DNA of 21,023 nucleotides from Candidatus Omnitrophota bacterium (GTDB lineage Bacteria; Omnitrophota; Gorgyraeia; B26-G9). Under the pieces are notes generated by a model. That model made no database searches, was not told where the DNA came from, and saw only the letters and a list, made by a program, of their open reading frames with translations. Location: contig JAQULA010000007.1 in the NCBI GenBank assembly GCA_028718845.1, forward strand, positions 1 through 21,023, in the 5' to 3' direction. Of the stretch, positions 1-7,112 are shown piece after piece. A program made the translations under genes and the position numbers. Numbering within the stretch: position 1 is the first letter of the stretch; each line of letters opens with the position of its first letter.

Positions 1-1
1 A

Positions 2-841
2 ATCGATGAATTGAAAGCTAAGATCGACCGTATCGGCGCGGTGAATTTGGCGGCGGTGGAAGAAGAGCAGGAATTACGCGAGCGCGCCGATTTTCTCAAC
101 AGCCAGCGCGATGATTTGATCGCGGCAAAACAGACCCTGATGCAGGCGATTCAGAAGATCAATAAGACTACGCGCAGTCTGTTCCTGGAGACGTTTGAAA
201 AAACCAAAGGGATGTTCAAAGAATATTTCCGGCTGCTGTTTAACGGCGGAGACGCACAGCTGCATCTTACCGAGGAGAAGGATGTTCTGGAGAGCGGAGT
301 GGAGATTATCGTACGCCCTCCCGGGAAACGGCTGCAGAGTATTACCCTGCTTTCCGGCGGTGAAAAGACAATGACGGCGATCGCTTTATTGTTCGCGATT
401 TATAAAATAAAGCCGACGCCGTTCTGCGTGCTCGATGAAATGGACGCGCCGCTTGATGAGTCGAATATCGACCGGTTCACGCGTGTTTTGCAGGAATTTT
501 TAAAAGATTCCCAGTTTATTATCATTACTCACAATAAGAAAACCATCGGCATGGCCGATGTCATGTACGGGGTGACCATGGAGCAGGCCGGTATTTCCAA
601 ACTTGTTTCGGTCAAATTCAGCGAATATAAGGATTCGAAGGAACCGGAACTTCCTCCGCTCACCGTGGATGAAGTGCCGGTCGATGAAGAAACCGTCGAG
701 GAAGAAACGCTTTCGGTGGATACCCCGGTATCCGGCGATATCCCGGATGCCGATCCGGCGGAAGCGGAAGTCGGGGCGGATAGTCAGTCGGAACCTTCCA
801 TGGAAGTCCAATCAGAAACACACCAGGAAACGATCGCGTAA
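2..841 (+). CDS. smc: Chromosome segregation ATPase SMC, C-terminal part
   Basis: This is the C-terminal end of an SMC protein. The reading frame is open from base 2, so the gene starts upstream of the window. SMC dimers with ScpA/ScpB compact and segregate the chromosome in the cytoplasm. The end of the coiled coil is visible (E/R/L-rich, first ~60 residues), followed by the C-terminal half of the ATPase head: the ABC signature LLSGGEKTMTA at about bases 341-373, Walker B and D-loop in FCVLDEMDAPLDES, and the switch histidine in IITHNKKT. The match to bacterial SMC is close and the identification is secure. After the usual end of the head (SVKF) there is a tail of about 70 residues, strongly acidic and rich in E, D, P and V, which is longer than usual for SMC. 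No gene follows on this strand for 1.8 kb. Confidence 0.95.
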   Translation: MDELKAKIDRIGAVNLAAVEEEQELRERADFLNSQRDDLIAAKQTLMQAIQKINKTTRSLFLETFEKTKGMFKEYFRLLFNGGDAQLHLTEEKDVLESGVEIIVRPPGKRLQSITLLSGGEKTMTAIALLFAIYKIKPTPFCVLDEMDAPLDESNIDRFTRVLQEFLKDSQFIIITHNKKTIGMADVMYGVTMEQAGISKLVSVKFSEYKDSKEPELPPLTVDEVPVDEETVEEETLSVDTPVSGDIPDADPAEAEVGADSQSEPSMEVQSETHQETIA

Positions 842-1126
842 TCTAATTATAAATGATGAGTTACGGGTCAAAAGCTGCGCCGGTTCGTTTTTTTAGTCGA
901 TCTTTTTTTTCGTTTTTTTCGTTTTTGCGATTTGTGTCTTGTTGCTTGTGACTATTTTTCACGCATCACTTATAACTGCTTTTCGTTTGTTCGTCTCTCG
1001 TCCTTCAGTTTATTCGTCACTGCTTTTGCTGCCCTCTTGCGTCATCCGTCTTCCATAAAATTGACTACGAGCTGAGCTGCCAGTCATGGGCTTATTTTCT
1101 CTTGTGACGTGCGTGGGTGGTGTTTA
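842..1126. other. Intergenic region with T-rich tract and word repeats
   Basis: This stretch lies between the convergent 3' ends of smc and the GGDEF gene. No convincing ORF is present. It holds a T-rich tract near 895-930 and pieces of the short-word repeats seen elsewhere in the window: a CACTTATAACTGC element at 967-979 and a CTCTCGTCCTTCAG element at 995-1008. A clear hairpin-plus-T terminator was not found. Confidence 0.5.
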
Positions 1127-2308
1127 CTATAATTCTTTGCTGAACATGCAGCTGCGGTTGCGGCCGAAATTCTTGGCCGCGTAGAGGGCTTTATCCGCGC
1201 AGGAGATCAGATCCTCCGGGGTGGAGGTGTCCTGAGGGAAACTGGCAACTCCGATGCTTACCGTGACGTATTCCGGCGGAGCGCTTTCGTTATAGGCAAA
1301 GGGAGTGGTTGCCGTGGCTTTACGTATCCGTTCCGCGGAGGCGTAGGCTTTTTCTTTATGCGTTTCCGGCAGGATAATGGCGAATTCTTCTCCTCCGTAG
1401 CGGGCGACCAGGTCGACCTCGCGGCAGGAATTTTTAAGTATCTCCGAAATTTTCTGCAGTAAAACGTCTCCGGCCGGGTGCCCGAAACTGTCATTGAACC
1501 GTTTGAAAAAATCCATATCGATCATCAGCAGGCTAAGCGGACGGTTAAACCGGATGGCGCGTTTGAATTCTTCATTCAGCTGATAATGAAGATATCCATG
1601 GTTCCACAACCCGGTAAGGCGGTCGGTATTGGAAAGTACCAGTGTTTTTTCAAATACCTGCGAATTTTCGATGGCCAGTCCGGCCTGGTTGGCGAACATG
1701 GTCAGTTTCCAGATATCGTCTTCGGTAATCGGCCTTTTTGAATAAAAATTATCCACCAGCATTACTCCGACAACACGGTCTTTTGCCAATAGCGGCACGG
1801 TAACGAAATGTTCCATGTTGAACAGAGAGATCAGCGGGTCTTTGATATTAATGGTTGCTTGCGTAGTACTGTCGATGATCTTAAACGGAAGTTTGTCGAT
1901 AACCGTTTGCGCCAAAACCCCGGAATTAGGCTCGATGCGCAGGTGAATGCTTTTTACCAGATTATTAAGGTGCGAATCGGTGCGGCGGCCGAACTCCTGG
2001 TAAGCGCTTAACAGGCTGTCCAAACTGGTTTTGGTCGTTTCGATGAATTTCCAGATGTCGTGCGCATCTTCGCCGGAATCCGGTCCGATACCCATGCGGC
2101 CTTCCAATTTATTTTCTTTTTCGTTTACCAGAAAAAGCAAAGCCCGGTTGAATCCCAGGCCCTCGCGGGCGGTAACGCTGGTAAGAATAATATAAAGGAT
2201 CTCGTCCAGTCGCAGCGTGGAACGCATGGCGTTGCCGATTTCATAGAGCATGAGTAACTCGGAATAGAGTTTGTCGTGTGGAAGGTTGATAGCGTTGTTT
2301 TCTAACAT
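1127..2308 (-). CDS. GAF-GGDEF diguanylate cyclase
   Basis: A predicted cytoplasmic diguanylate cyclase of 393 residues that would make cyclic di-GMP from two GTP. Residues ~25-215 look like a GAF sensor domain, with the typical late GAF strands (VPLLAKDRVVGVMLVDN). Residues ~228-385 form the GGDEF domain: DRLTGLWNHGYL, the metal-binding DMDFFKRFND, the active-site motif GGEEF at ~305-309, and a final SIGVASFP / ADKALYAAKNFGRN segment. The inhibitory I-site RxxD is present (REVD, from ~296), five residues before GGEEF, so feedback inhibition by product is expected. No transmembrane segment or signal peptide is seen. The gene stands alone, divergent from the RRM gene, with a strong sigma-70 promoter ending only nine bases before the ATG. 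The GAF ligand cannot be told from the sequence. Confidence 0.93.
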   Translation of the reverse strand: MLENNAINLPHDKLYSELLMLYEIGNAMRSTLRLDEILYIILTSVTAREGLGFNRALLFLVNEKENKLEGRMGIGPDSGEDAHDIWKFIETTKTSLDSLLSAYQEFGRRTDSHLNNLVKSIHLRIEPNSGVLAQTVIDKLPFKIIDSTTQATINIKDPLISLFNMEHFVTVPLLAKDRVVGVMLVDNFYSKRPITEDDIWKLTMFANQAGLAIENSQVFEKTLVLSNTDRLTGLWNHGYLHYQLNEEFKRAIRFNRPLSLLMIDMDFFKRFNDSFGHPAGDVLLQKISEILKNSCREVDLVARYGGEEFAIILPETHKEKAYASAERIRKATATTPFAYNESAPPEYVTVSIGVASFPQDTSTPEDLISCADKALYAAKNFGRNRSCMFSKEL

Positions 2309-2317
2309 AGCCCTTAT

Positions 2318-2345
2318 TGTATAACCTATATGATTTCTTTGTCAA
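2318..2345 (-). promoter_or_regulatory. Sigma-70 promoter of the GGDEF gene
   Basis: On the minus strand, TTGACA (2345-2340) is followed by 16 bases and TATACA (2323-2318), close to consensus in both boxes. Only nine bases separate the -10 box from the ATG at 2308. Transcription should therefore start about 2-3 bases before the start codon, or at it, and the mRNA is nearly leaderless. The only SD-like run (AAGGG) is two bases from the ATG, too close for normal use. Confidence 0.75.
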
Positions 2346-2538
2346 TAGCATAAAGCAGTTATAAGTTGTGAATAATATCAGCGATGAATGAGAAATAGGC
2401 GCAAAGTTCCGCGGTATTTCCTTAGATCTCGGGACTCCGGTACCGGCGGCATAAGGGGGCTGGCGATTAACGGTTAGTGAAATGCGCAGCTATAGCCGTT
2501 AGCCATTGCGTTTTTGGTCTTGCGGCCTCAATTATTTC
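2346..2538. other. Divergent intergenic region, no gene seen
   Basis: Between the divergent GGDEF and RRM promoters. No ORF with coding character is visible. It contains a GCAGTTATAAGTTGTGAA element (about 2356-2373) related to the word repeats at 967 and 7001, and a fragment near 2474-2512 in which the words GTTAGTGA and CCGTTAGCCA occur. GC-rich patches around 2440-2465 do not fold into anything I recognise. Confidence 0.4.
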
Positions 2539-2568
2539 TTGCTTTCGTTAAACGCGCTGAAGTATAAT
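2539..2568 (+). promoter_or_regulatory. Sigma-70 promoter of the RRM gene
   Basis: TTGCTT at 2539-2544, an 18-base spacer, and a perfect TATAAT at 2563-2568. The predicted transcript starts near 2575 and carries a leader of about 115 bases before the ATG. A small hairpin lies at the very 5' end of that leader (TGTGTT, GGAA loop, AACACA at 2587-2602; GGAA is a GNRA-type tetraloop). Confidence 0.7.
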
Positions 2569-2689
2569 AAGAAATACCAAAACTAGTGTGTTGGAAAACA
2601 CATAACCTCGGCTTGGGGGAGAAAGGAGTGCGGGCGAGCAGGAAGGGATAATTTTGGGATAATGTGCGGGTTTCTTAAATAAGGAGCGA

Positions 2690-3022
2690 ATGACGGTAAT
2701 GGAAGAAGAGAGCAAGATTTATATCGGGAATTTGGATTATGGGGTAACGGAAGAAGATCTGAAAGCGGTCTTAACCGAAAAAGGGTTTCAGGCGAAAGAG
2801 GTTACGGTTATAAAAGATAAATATACCAACCGGTCAAAGGGTTTTGGATTCGCTAAATTCGATACTGAGGAAGAGGTGGAGAAAGCGATTGAAGCGCTGA
2901 ACGGGGTGGAACTTAAGTCCCGGAGTTTGAATGTAAGCAAGGCGCGCAAAAAAAGCGAATCGAAATTTAACGGTCGTCGCGAAAATGGCGGCGGCGGATT
3001 TAGACAACGCAGAGAATTCTAA
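2690..3022 (+). CDS. RRM-type RNA-binding protein
   Basis: A 110-residue protein made of one RNA recognition motif and a basic, glycine-rich tail, of the kind often annotated as glycine-rich or cold-inducible RNA-binding protein in bacteria. The two RNA-contacting strands are clear: RNP2 (IYIGNL, residues 10-15) and RNP1 (KGFGFAKF, about residues 49-56), with aromatic positions kept. The tail carries RRENGGGGFRQRREF, typical of nonspecific RNA or RNA-chaperone binding. AAGGAG lies only three bases before the first ATG; a second in-frame ATG at 2699 is possible and would lose three residues. It is a single-gene unit with its own promoter, a ~115-base leader and an intrinsic terminator overlapping the stop codon. 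A long leader is compatible with temperature or post-transcriptional control, but that is inference. Confidence 0.95.
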   Translation: MTVMEEESKIYIGNLDYGVTEEDLKAVLTEKGFQAKEVTVIKDKYTNRSKGFGFAKFDTEEEVEKAIEALNGVELKSRSLNVSKARKKSESKFNGRRENGGGGFRQRREF

Positions 3023-3046
3023 GCGTAATCGCTTATTTTTTCTTTT
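3020..3046 (+). terminator. Intrinsic terminator of the RRM gene
   Basis: TAAGCG (3020-3025), a TAAT loop and CGCTTA (3030-3035) form a 6-bp hairpin followed by a T-rich run. The stem begins on the stop codon itself. Confidence 0.7.
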
Positions 3047-3048
3047 GG

Positions 3049-3146
3049 CCGTCGTGTGAAAATACTGCGAACATAACTATATCCCCTGATTATTAATATG
3101 CGGATAGGAAATGGCAGCCGTGGGTTTTCATGCGACGGTTTTTTTT
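3049..3146 (+). ncRNA. Candidate structured RNA or long-stem terminator
   Basis: CCGTCGTGTGAAAA (3049-3062) pairs with TTTTCATGCGACGG (3125-3138) along all 14 positions, with two G-U wobbles, and is followed at once by eight T residues (3139-3146). The 62-base loop holds a smaller possible stem (TATCC / GGATA). This resembles a small stable RNA with its own terminator, or a leader attenuator upstream of the ferritin-like gene at 3222. No known RNA family is recognised and no strong promoter was found directly upstream. Confidence 0.4.
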
Positions 3147-3221
3147 AAATAATCTCCGGAATGCGCTCCGGACGGTGTGCCGGGGGGTGACGGGTGTGTG
3201 ATGGTCGGAAAGGGGGCTGCG

Positions 3222-3716
3222 ATGAAGATAGAAGAACGCGGCGGGACTTTTGTAATCAGCGATTTTACCGAACTTGAAGCCTACACCATTGCCGGTACGA
3301 TTGAAAAAGACGGAGTGCGTTTTTATGAACAATTGCTGCGCGAAGAAAACCGGCCGGAAGTGAAAAAGACATTGTCGGTGCTGCTGAATGAGGAAAAACG
3401 GCACGTAGCATTGTTCGAAAGTTATCGGGACCGGGCCTGGGAAGCCCAGAAGGAAGACCTGGATGCCGATGACCTGCTCAACAGTATTAATTATGGGATT
3501 TTTCAGAGAGTCTCTTCCAAGAAAAAACCGGCCGACAGCCGGAAAGCCCTGGCCTTAGGCGTTGCCATAGAAAATAAATCGATTAATTTTTACCAGGCCT
3601 GTATGCGCCATGTCTCCAGTGAATCCACGCGGGAGGCGCTGCGGACGATTATCGAGGAGGAGAAAAGACATAAAGATATTTTTGAGCGAATGCTGAAGCC
3701 GGGAAGCGGTATTTAG
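3222..3716 (+). CDS. Ferritin-like diiron protein (rubrerythrin type, no rubredoxin domain)
   Basis: A 164-residue four-helix-bundle diiron protein of the rubrerythrin/ferritin-like superfamily. The iron ligands can be read off: E28 in helix 1 (IEKDGVRFYE), E58-x-x-H61 in helix 2 (NEEKRH), E117 in helix 3 (AIENKSINFY) and E147-x-x-H150 in helix 4 (EEEKRH). It lacks the C-terminal rubredoxin domain of classical rubrerythrin, but a separate small rubredoxin is encoded 300 bases downstream and could be its electron partner. The likely role is peroxide or oxygen detoxification in the cytoplasm of an anaerobe or microaerophile. The start at 3222 is chosen because AGGGGG lies five bases upstream and the fold begins there; the frame extends to an upstream start at 3177 with no homologous-looking sequence. 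Confidence 0.88.
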   Translation: MKIEERGGTFVISDFTELEAYTIAGTIEKDGVRFYEQLLREENRPEVKKTLSVLLNEEKRHVALFESYRDRAWEAQKEDLDADDLLNSINYGIFQRVSSKKKPADSRKALALGVAIENKSINFYQACMRHVSSESTREALRTIIEEEKRHKDIFERMLKPGSGI

Positions 3717-3957
3717 CAATCTGAGCTCCGAAGGACGGGGGACGCGAAAACCTGATAACAAAAGTCCGGAAAGGCGGTGGTGGCGCAGCCTTCGCCGCAA
3801 AGCGCGGCGGACCGGGCGGATCGATCCAAAAGTAATCGTCATACGGTATTAAAGCCGATACCGCTGGCAACGGGAATCGCAGCCGCAAACGCTGACGTTA
3901 TTGACCATAGGCCATTAAACCTTAGCTATCGTTGTAGCGTTTTACGCGAAAAAGTTT
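3717..3957. other. Intergenic region before the rubredoxin gene
   Basis: No gene seen. It includes a CCGAAGGACGGGGGACG word (3728-3744) that resembles elements at 991-1008 (inverted) and 8306-8322, and a GC-rich block (3773-3830) without a clear fold. Confidence 0.4.
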
Positions 3958-3963
3958 TATAAT
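3932..3963 (+). promoter_or_regulatory. Possible promoter of the rubredoxin-pncA-doxX unit
   Basis: A perfect TATAAT box at 3958-3963 lies 54 bases before the rubredoxin ATG. The -35 region is weak (TTGTAG at 3932-3937 gives an over-long 20-base spacer), so the start of this transcript is only tentatively placed near 3970. Confidence 0.45.
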
Positions 3964-4016
3964 ACTGATATTATTATATGGACATGTTCTCGCAACTGAT
4001 GCCGGGATATTGAATA

Positions 4017-4148
4017 ATGGCAAAATATAGATGTGAAGCCTGCGGTTATGTTTATGATCCGGAAAAAAATAACGGGACTGATTTGGAAGATCAGCCGGCT
4101 TCCTGGATTTGTCCGTGCTGCGGAGCAGGCAAGGATCAGTTTATCTAA
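4017..4148 (+). CDS. Short rubredoxin (43 residues)
   Basis: A complete 43-residue rubredoxin. The two iron-binding knuckles are intact: CEACGYVYD near residue 6 and CPCCGAGKD near residue 32. The aromatic residues (Y4, Y11, W30) and the DLEDQPASW segment match the family. Most rubredoxins are 52-54 residues; this one lacks roughly nine residues of the loop between the two knuckles, like the known short rubredoxins of some Desulfovibrio. The second knuckle has an extra cysteine (CPCC). Rubredoxins carry single electrons, often to rubrerythrin-type diiron proteins, and one is encoded just upstream. The SD is weak. The nicotinamidase gene starts 20 bases after its stop, so the two are probably co-transcribed. 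Confidence 0.93.
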   Translation: MAKYRCEACGYVYDPEKNNGTDLEDQPASWICPCCGAGKDQFI

Positions 4149-4168
4149 TTAGCGGTAAAGGATGCTGC

Positions 4169-4768
4169 ATGCGACAAAGCGAAGCATTACTGATTGTTGA
4201 TATTCAGAATGATTTTTGCCCAGGCGGCAGTCTTGGTATCCCGAACGGTGATGTGATTATTCCGGTAATTAACCAATATATAAAATTTTTTTCCGCAAAA
4301 AAACTTCCCATTATTGCTTCCCGAGACTGGCATCCTGAGGAAACCGGCCATTTCAAACAATTTGGCGGGATATGGCCGGTTCATTGCGTGCGCAGGACCC
4401 GCGGGGCGCGTTTTCATCCCGATTTGCAATTGCCGGATAGCGCGATTATCGTTTCCAAAGGCATGGATCCGGCGGAAGAGAGTTATTCCGCGTTCCAAGC
4501 CTTGGATAAGCGAAAGCGCAGGTTAGTGTCGATCCTGCGGAAACAGCGGATAACCCATGTGTTTATCGGAGGCCTGGCAACGGATTATTGCGTAAAGGCC
4601 TCGGTATTGGATGCAATAAAATCCGGTTTTGCCGTGACTGTTCTTGCCGACGCGGTGCAGGGCGTGGATATTCGCCCGGGAGATTCGCGTAAGGCATTAG
4701 CGGCCATGACCGATGCCGGCGCCGTCACAATAACGCTGGCGGAGTTTAAGTCCGGGCATAAACACTAA
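4169..4768 (+). CDS. pncA: Nicotinamidase
   Basis: A 199-residue isochorismatase-fold hydrolase that converts nicotinamide to nicotinic acid and ammonia in NAD salvage. The catalytic triad is D11 (VDIQNDF), K97 (SKGMD) and C141 (GGLATDYCV). The metal-binding residues D53, H55 and H61 lie in SRDWHPEETGHF, as expected of PncA and not of plain isochorismatases. The cis-peptide region and the length agree with the family. The ATG at 4169 is chosen because AAAGGA lies about seven bases upstream and DxQNDF then falls at the usual distance; upstream starts would overlap the rubredoxin gene. It lies between rubredoxin (20-base gap) and doxX (13-base gap), so redox and NAD functions are probably expressed together. 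Confidence 0.95.
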   Translation: MRQSEALLIVDIQNDFCPGGSLGIPNGDVIIPVINQYIKFFSAKKLPIIASRDWHPEETGHFKQFGGIWPVHCVRRTRGARFHPDLQLPDSAIIVSKGMDPAEESYSAFQALDKRKRRLVSILRKQRITHVFIGGLATDYCVKASVLDAIKSGFAVTVLADAVQGVDIRPGDSRKALAAMTDAGAVTITLAEFKSGHKH

Positions 4769-4781
4769 AAAAGGAGGGGAT

Positions 4782-5231
4782 ATGGCCAAGAAGGCAAACA
4801 ATAAATTCCAGGACATCGGGCTACTGTTGCTGCGGGTTGGTATCGGCGGAATGTTTATGTATCACGGCTGGCCGAAGATCGCCGGTGGAGCGGCTCAGTG
4901 GGGGGTGCTGGGGCAGTCAATTACCGCCGTGGGGATTCCGGCGGGATTTGTGTTCTGGGGATTTTTGCAGGCTTGCGCGGAATTTTTCGGCGGGATTTTT
5001 CTTATTTGCGGCACGTTTATCCGGCCGTTTTGCATATTGTTGTGTTGGGATATGATTGTTGCCGCAGCCATGCAGGTGCGCAACGGAGAGGGGTTATCTT
5101 CTGTCGCGACCGCGTATGCCGTTGAAATGGGGATTGTTTTCCTGAGCTTGTTGTTTATCGGGGCCGGGGAATTTACTTTTACTAATATGACGGAAGCGAT
5201 GAAGAAAAAAGCAACGAAAAAGGGAAAATAA
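4782..5231 (+). CDS. DoxX family membrane protein
   Basis: A 149-residue integral membrane protein of the DoxX family. Four hydrophobic helices are visible at about residues 11-31, 51-80, 81-99 and 113-131, with the typical N-terminal RVGIGGMFMYHGWPKI segment and a lysine-rich cytoplasmic tail. Members of the family are associated with thiol or oxidative stress and with quinone-linked respiratory components, but the exact activity is usually unknown and cannot be given here. It has one of the strongest ribosome binding sites in the window (AAGGAGG, six bases before the ATG) and follows pncA by 13 bases, so it is most likely the last gene of the rubredoxin-pncA transcript. Confidence 0.9.
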   Translation: MAKKANNKFQDIGLLLLRVGIGGMFMYHGWPKIAGGAAQWGVLGQSITAVGIPAGFVFWGFLQACAEFFGGIFLICGTFIRPFCILLCWDMIVAAAMQVRNGEGLSSVATAYAVEMGIVFLSLLFIGAGEFTFTNMTEAMKKKATKKGK

Positions 5232-5605
5232 AGATTTTTAAAATGAACGCAGATTCATCTTCCGAGATAAACACAGATGACGCTTTGCGAGGATAAAAGC
5301 CGCCAAGCTCAATCCTGGGGCTTCCAGTGGCCAGCCTCGACGTCTTGGAAAGCTACCCCGAGATGGCTAGGCGGGCGAGCCTCGCCGAAGTACCGGCGGG
5401 TAAAAAGATAAAAGTAAAAATTGAATATATAAGATTAACACAGATAAAATCTTGAATGAACACTGATAATAGCAGTAACCTCAAGAAACATTAAGGAGCA
5501 TCAAGGAACCTTAAGAAACATTATAGAAAGATCAAAATAGCGGGCAACGGGCTATCCGCTATTATCCATCGAAGCCATATTTACTACGTACTACGCATAA
5601 ATAGA
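5232..5605. repeat. Intergenic mosaic of short-word repeats
   Basis: No gene seen. The region is a mosaic: AACACAGAT words (around 5269, 5436 and 5457), a CAAGAAACATTAAGGAGCAT run with variants at 5481-5525, and a perfect 8-bp inverted repeat AATAGCGG / CCGCTATT (5536-5543 and 5556-5563). A GC-rich folded island (5299-5400) is described separately. Such degenerate tandem words recur in other intergenic gaps of the window and in none of its genes. Confidence 0.55.
5299..5400. other. GC-rich structured island, possible palindromic element or RNA
   Basis: A compact fold can be drawn: closing stem CCGCC (5300-5304) with GGCGG (5395-5399); an arm with GGGGCTTCCA (5317-5326) against TGGAAAG and CCCC (5346-5359), with small bulges; and a hairpin GGCGA / TCGCC with a 3-base loop (5374-5386). 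It is sharply richer in GC than its flanks. It could be a dispersed palindromic element or a small RNA; the strand cannot be decided. Confidence 0.4.
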
Positions 5606-6991
5606 ATGAATTCATCACAAACAGGGAAGTTTACGATCATAGTATCTGCCGCAATTATTTTCCGCAGCAGTTTTGTCATCGCCCAGGAGCAGAAAGAAAA
5701 CGGGACCCCGGCTCTGATCAACCGCTATGAAGAAGCGCTGACCTTAAATCCCGCCGATTCACATACTAAAGGGCAGTTATCCGTGCTCTACCATAACCGG
5801 GCGATCGAACTGGCTAATGACGGGGGCTGGGAAGAGGCTATCCGGTTTGAAGAAAAGGCGCTTCGGTTGATGCCGGATGACCCGGGAATCCGGAGGACCT
5901 TAGCCTATCTGTACAACAATTGGGGATTGGCGCGCAAAGACGGCGGCAAGTTTAACGCAGCCATTGATGCGCTGAAAACAGCGCTTTCCTATGCTCCGGA
6001 AGAACCGCAGCTGAAAAAAAATATCGCCGTAATATATCTTGAACTTGCCGATACCTTGTTTCGTAAGGGGGAGTATTCCAACAGTGAACGCATGGTGTAC
6101 GATGCCGCGACCTATGACCCGGATAATCCGTATGTGTATGTTTTACGCGGGGAGATTGCCTATGTCCAGGATAATTATTATCGGGCGCAGGAGCAATGGA
6201 CCAAGGCGTTACAGATAAGCCCTCAGCTTTATGAGATCCGCTTAAAGCTCGAGCGTCTAAAGAGCGAGAAAGAGCGGGAGGGTAATTTTAACATCCGGGA
6301 AATTGAAAATTTCCGGTTGAAATTCGAGGGCCTGGAAAATCAGCAGGTAACCGATGCCGCCGGGGAGATATTGCGTCAGGCGTACCGGGAGGTGGGGCAG
6401 GATTACGGTCTATATCCGCAGGCGGTTGTTCCGGTTATCATCTATCCTTCAAGTACGTTGAAAGAACTGGATTATTTTCCCGACTGGGCTGCCGGTACTT
6501 ATGACGGAAAAATCCGTTTTGGTGAGGACCTGGGAAAAACTCCGCTGCGTATGAAAGCGGTGCTATACCACGAATATACGCATGCCGTCGTTCATATCCT
6601 GGGCGGTATGAATGTGCCGTTGTGGCTGAACGAGGGCGTCGCTGAATATGAAGCGCGGAAATTTAAAAAAGCTACCGAGCGTACGCAGCGAAGAAAGATG
6701 CTGCTGCAGGCAGTGCGCAATAATACCCTTTTTACCATAGAACAGCTGGGCGGGCTGGACCTGACGAAATTGGCCTATCTTTCCCCGAATCGTATCGAGC
6801 TGGTATACGCGCAATCGGAATCGTTTGTGACTTATATTATCGGACGGATGTCGTTATATGAGGTGAAAAACCTGCTGGTGCGGCTGGGAGCGGGAAACGG
6901 CATTCATAAAGCAGTGAAAGATGTCCTTTTCGTCGACCTTGAAGTTCTGGAGCGCGATTGGATCGATAGTCTGCAGCAGGAAAAAGAATAA
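5606..6991 (+). CDS. Exported TPR protein with MA-type (HExxH) metallopeptidase domain
   Basis: A 461-residue protein, probably exported. Residues 1-27 look like a signal peptide (hydrophobic run up to about SFVIAQ). Residues ~36-225 are tetratricopeptide repeats, seen from the recurring NPADS/DPGI and W/Y-A-x-A-L patterns. Residues ~270-455 are a gluzincin peptidase domain of the MA-like type: H322-E323-x-x-H326 (HEYTHAV) with the third ligand in NEGVAEY (E343 or E348). The combination is common in uncharacterised bacterial envelope proteins; the substrate is unknown. The start has no clear ribosome binding site, but the ATG at 5606 gives a complete signal peptide. An internal YLSPN string (~bases 6775-6790) is not the terminal LSP motif of the later genes. 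The gene seems to be monocistronic. Confidence 0.88.
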   Translation: MNSSQTGKFTIIVSAAIIFRSSFVIAQEQKENGTPALINRYEEALTLNPADSHTKGQLSVLYHNRAIELANDGGWEEAIRFEEKALRLMPDDPGIRRTLAYLYNNWGLARKDGGKFNAAIDALKTALSYAPEEPQLKKNIAVIYLELADTLFRKGEYSNSERMVYDAATYDPDNPYVYVLRGEIAYVQDNYYRAQEQWTKALQISPQLYEIRLKLERLKSEKEREGNFNIREIENFRLKFEGLENQQVTDAAGEILRQAYREVGQDYGLYPQAVVPVIIYPSSTLKELDYFPDWAAGTYDGKIRFGEDLGKTPLRMKAVLYHEYTHAVVHILGGMNVPLWLNEGVAEYEARKFKKATERTQRRKMLLQAVRNNTLFTIEQLGGLDLTKLAYLSPNRIELVYAQSESFVTYIIGRMSLYEVKNLLVRLGAGNGIHKAVKDVLFVDLEVLERDWIDSLQQEKE

Positions 6992-7000
6992 TGCCGCGCC

Positions 7001-7096
7001 TAAGTTATAAGTGACAAGTTATGAGTTATAAATTAAATAATTATACATTAATCGCTTTTTTCATTTGTCACTTTTCACTAGTCACTTTTCACCGTA
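7001..7096. repeat. Short-word repeats upstream of hemW
   Basis: AAGTTATAAGTGACAAGTTA and its variants (7001-7032), then two copies of GTCACTTTTCAC (about 7069 and 7081). The same words in degenerate form occur at 961-979 and 2356-2373. Confidence 0.6.
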
Positions 7097-7112
7097 TTGT
7101 GGACTATTAACT

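Noticed and set aside
2390..2470. Possible c-di-GMP riboswitch near the GGDEF gene (GCGCAAAG string)
   Set aside because: Only one short fragment matches; the paired stems and the other conserved bases of the class are absent.
6772..6795. YLSPN string in the TPR/HExxH peptidase, resembling the LSP motif
   Set aside because: It lies deep in the catalytic domain, not after the signal peptide, and lacks a basic residue directly after the proline; this protein also ends in QEKE and not in [AS][IL].
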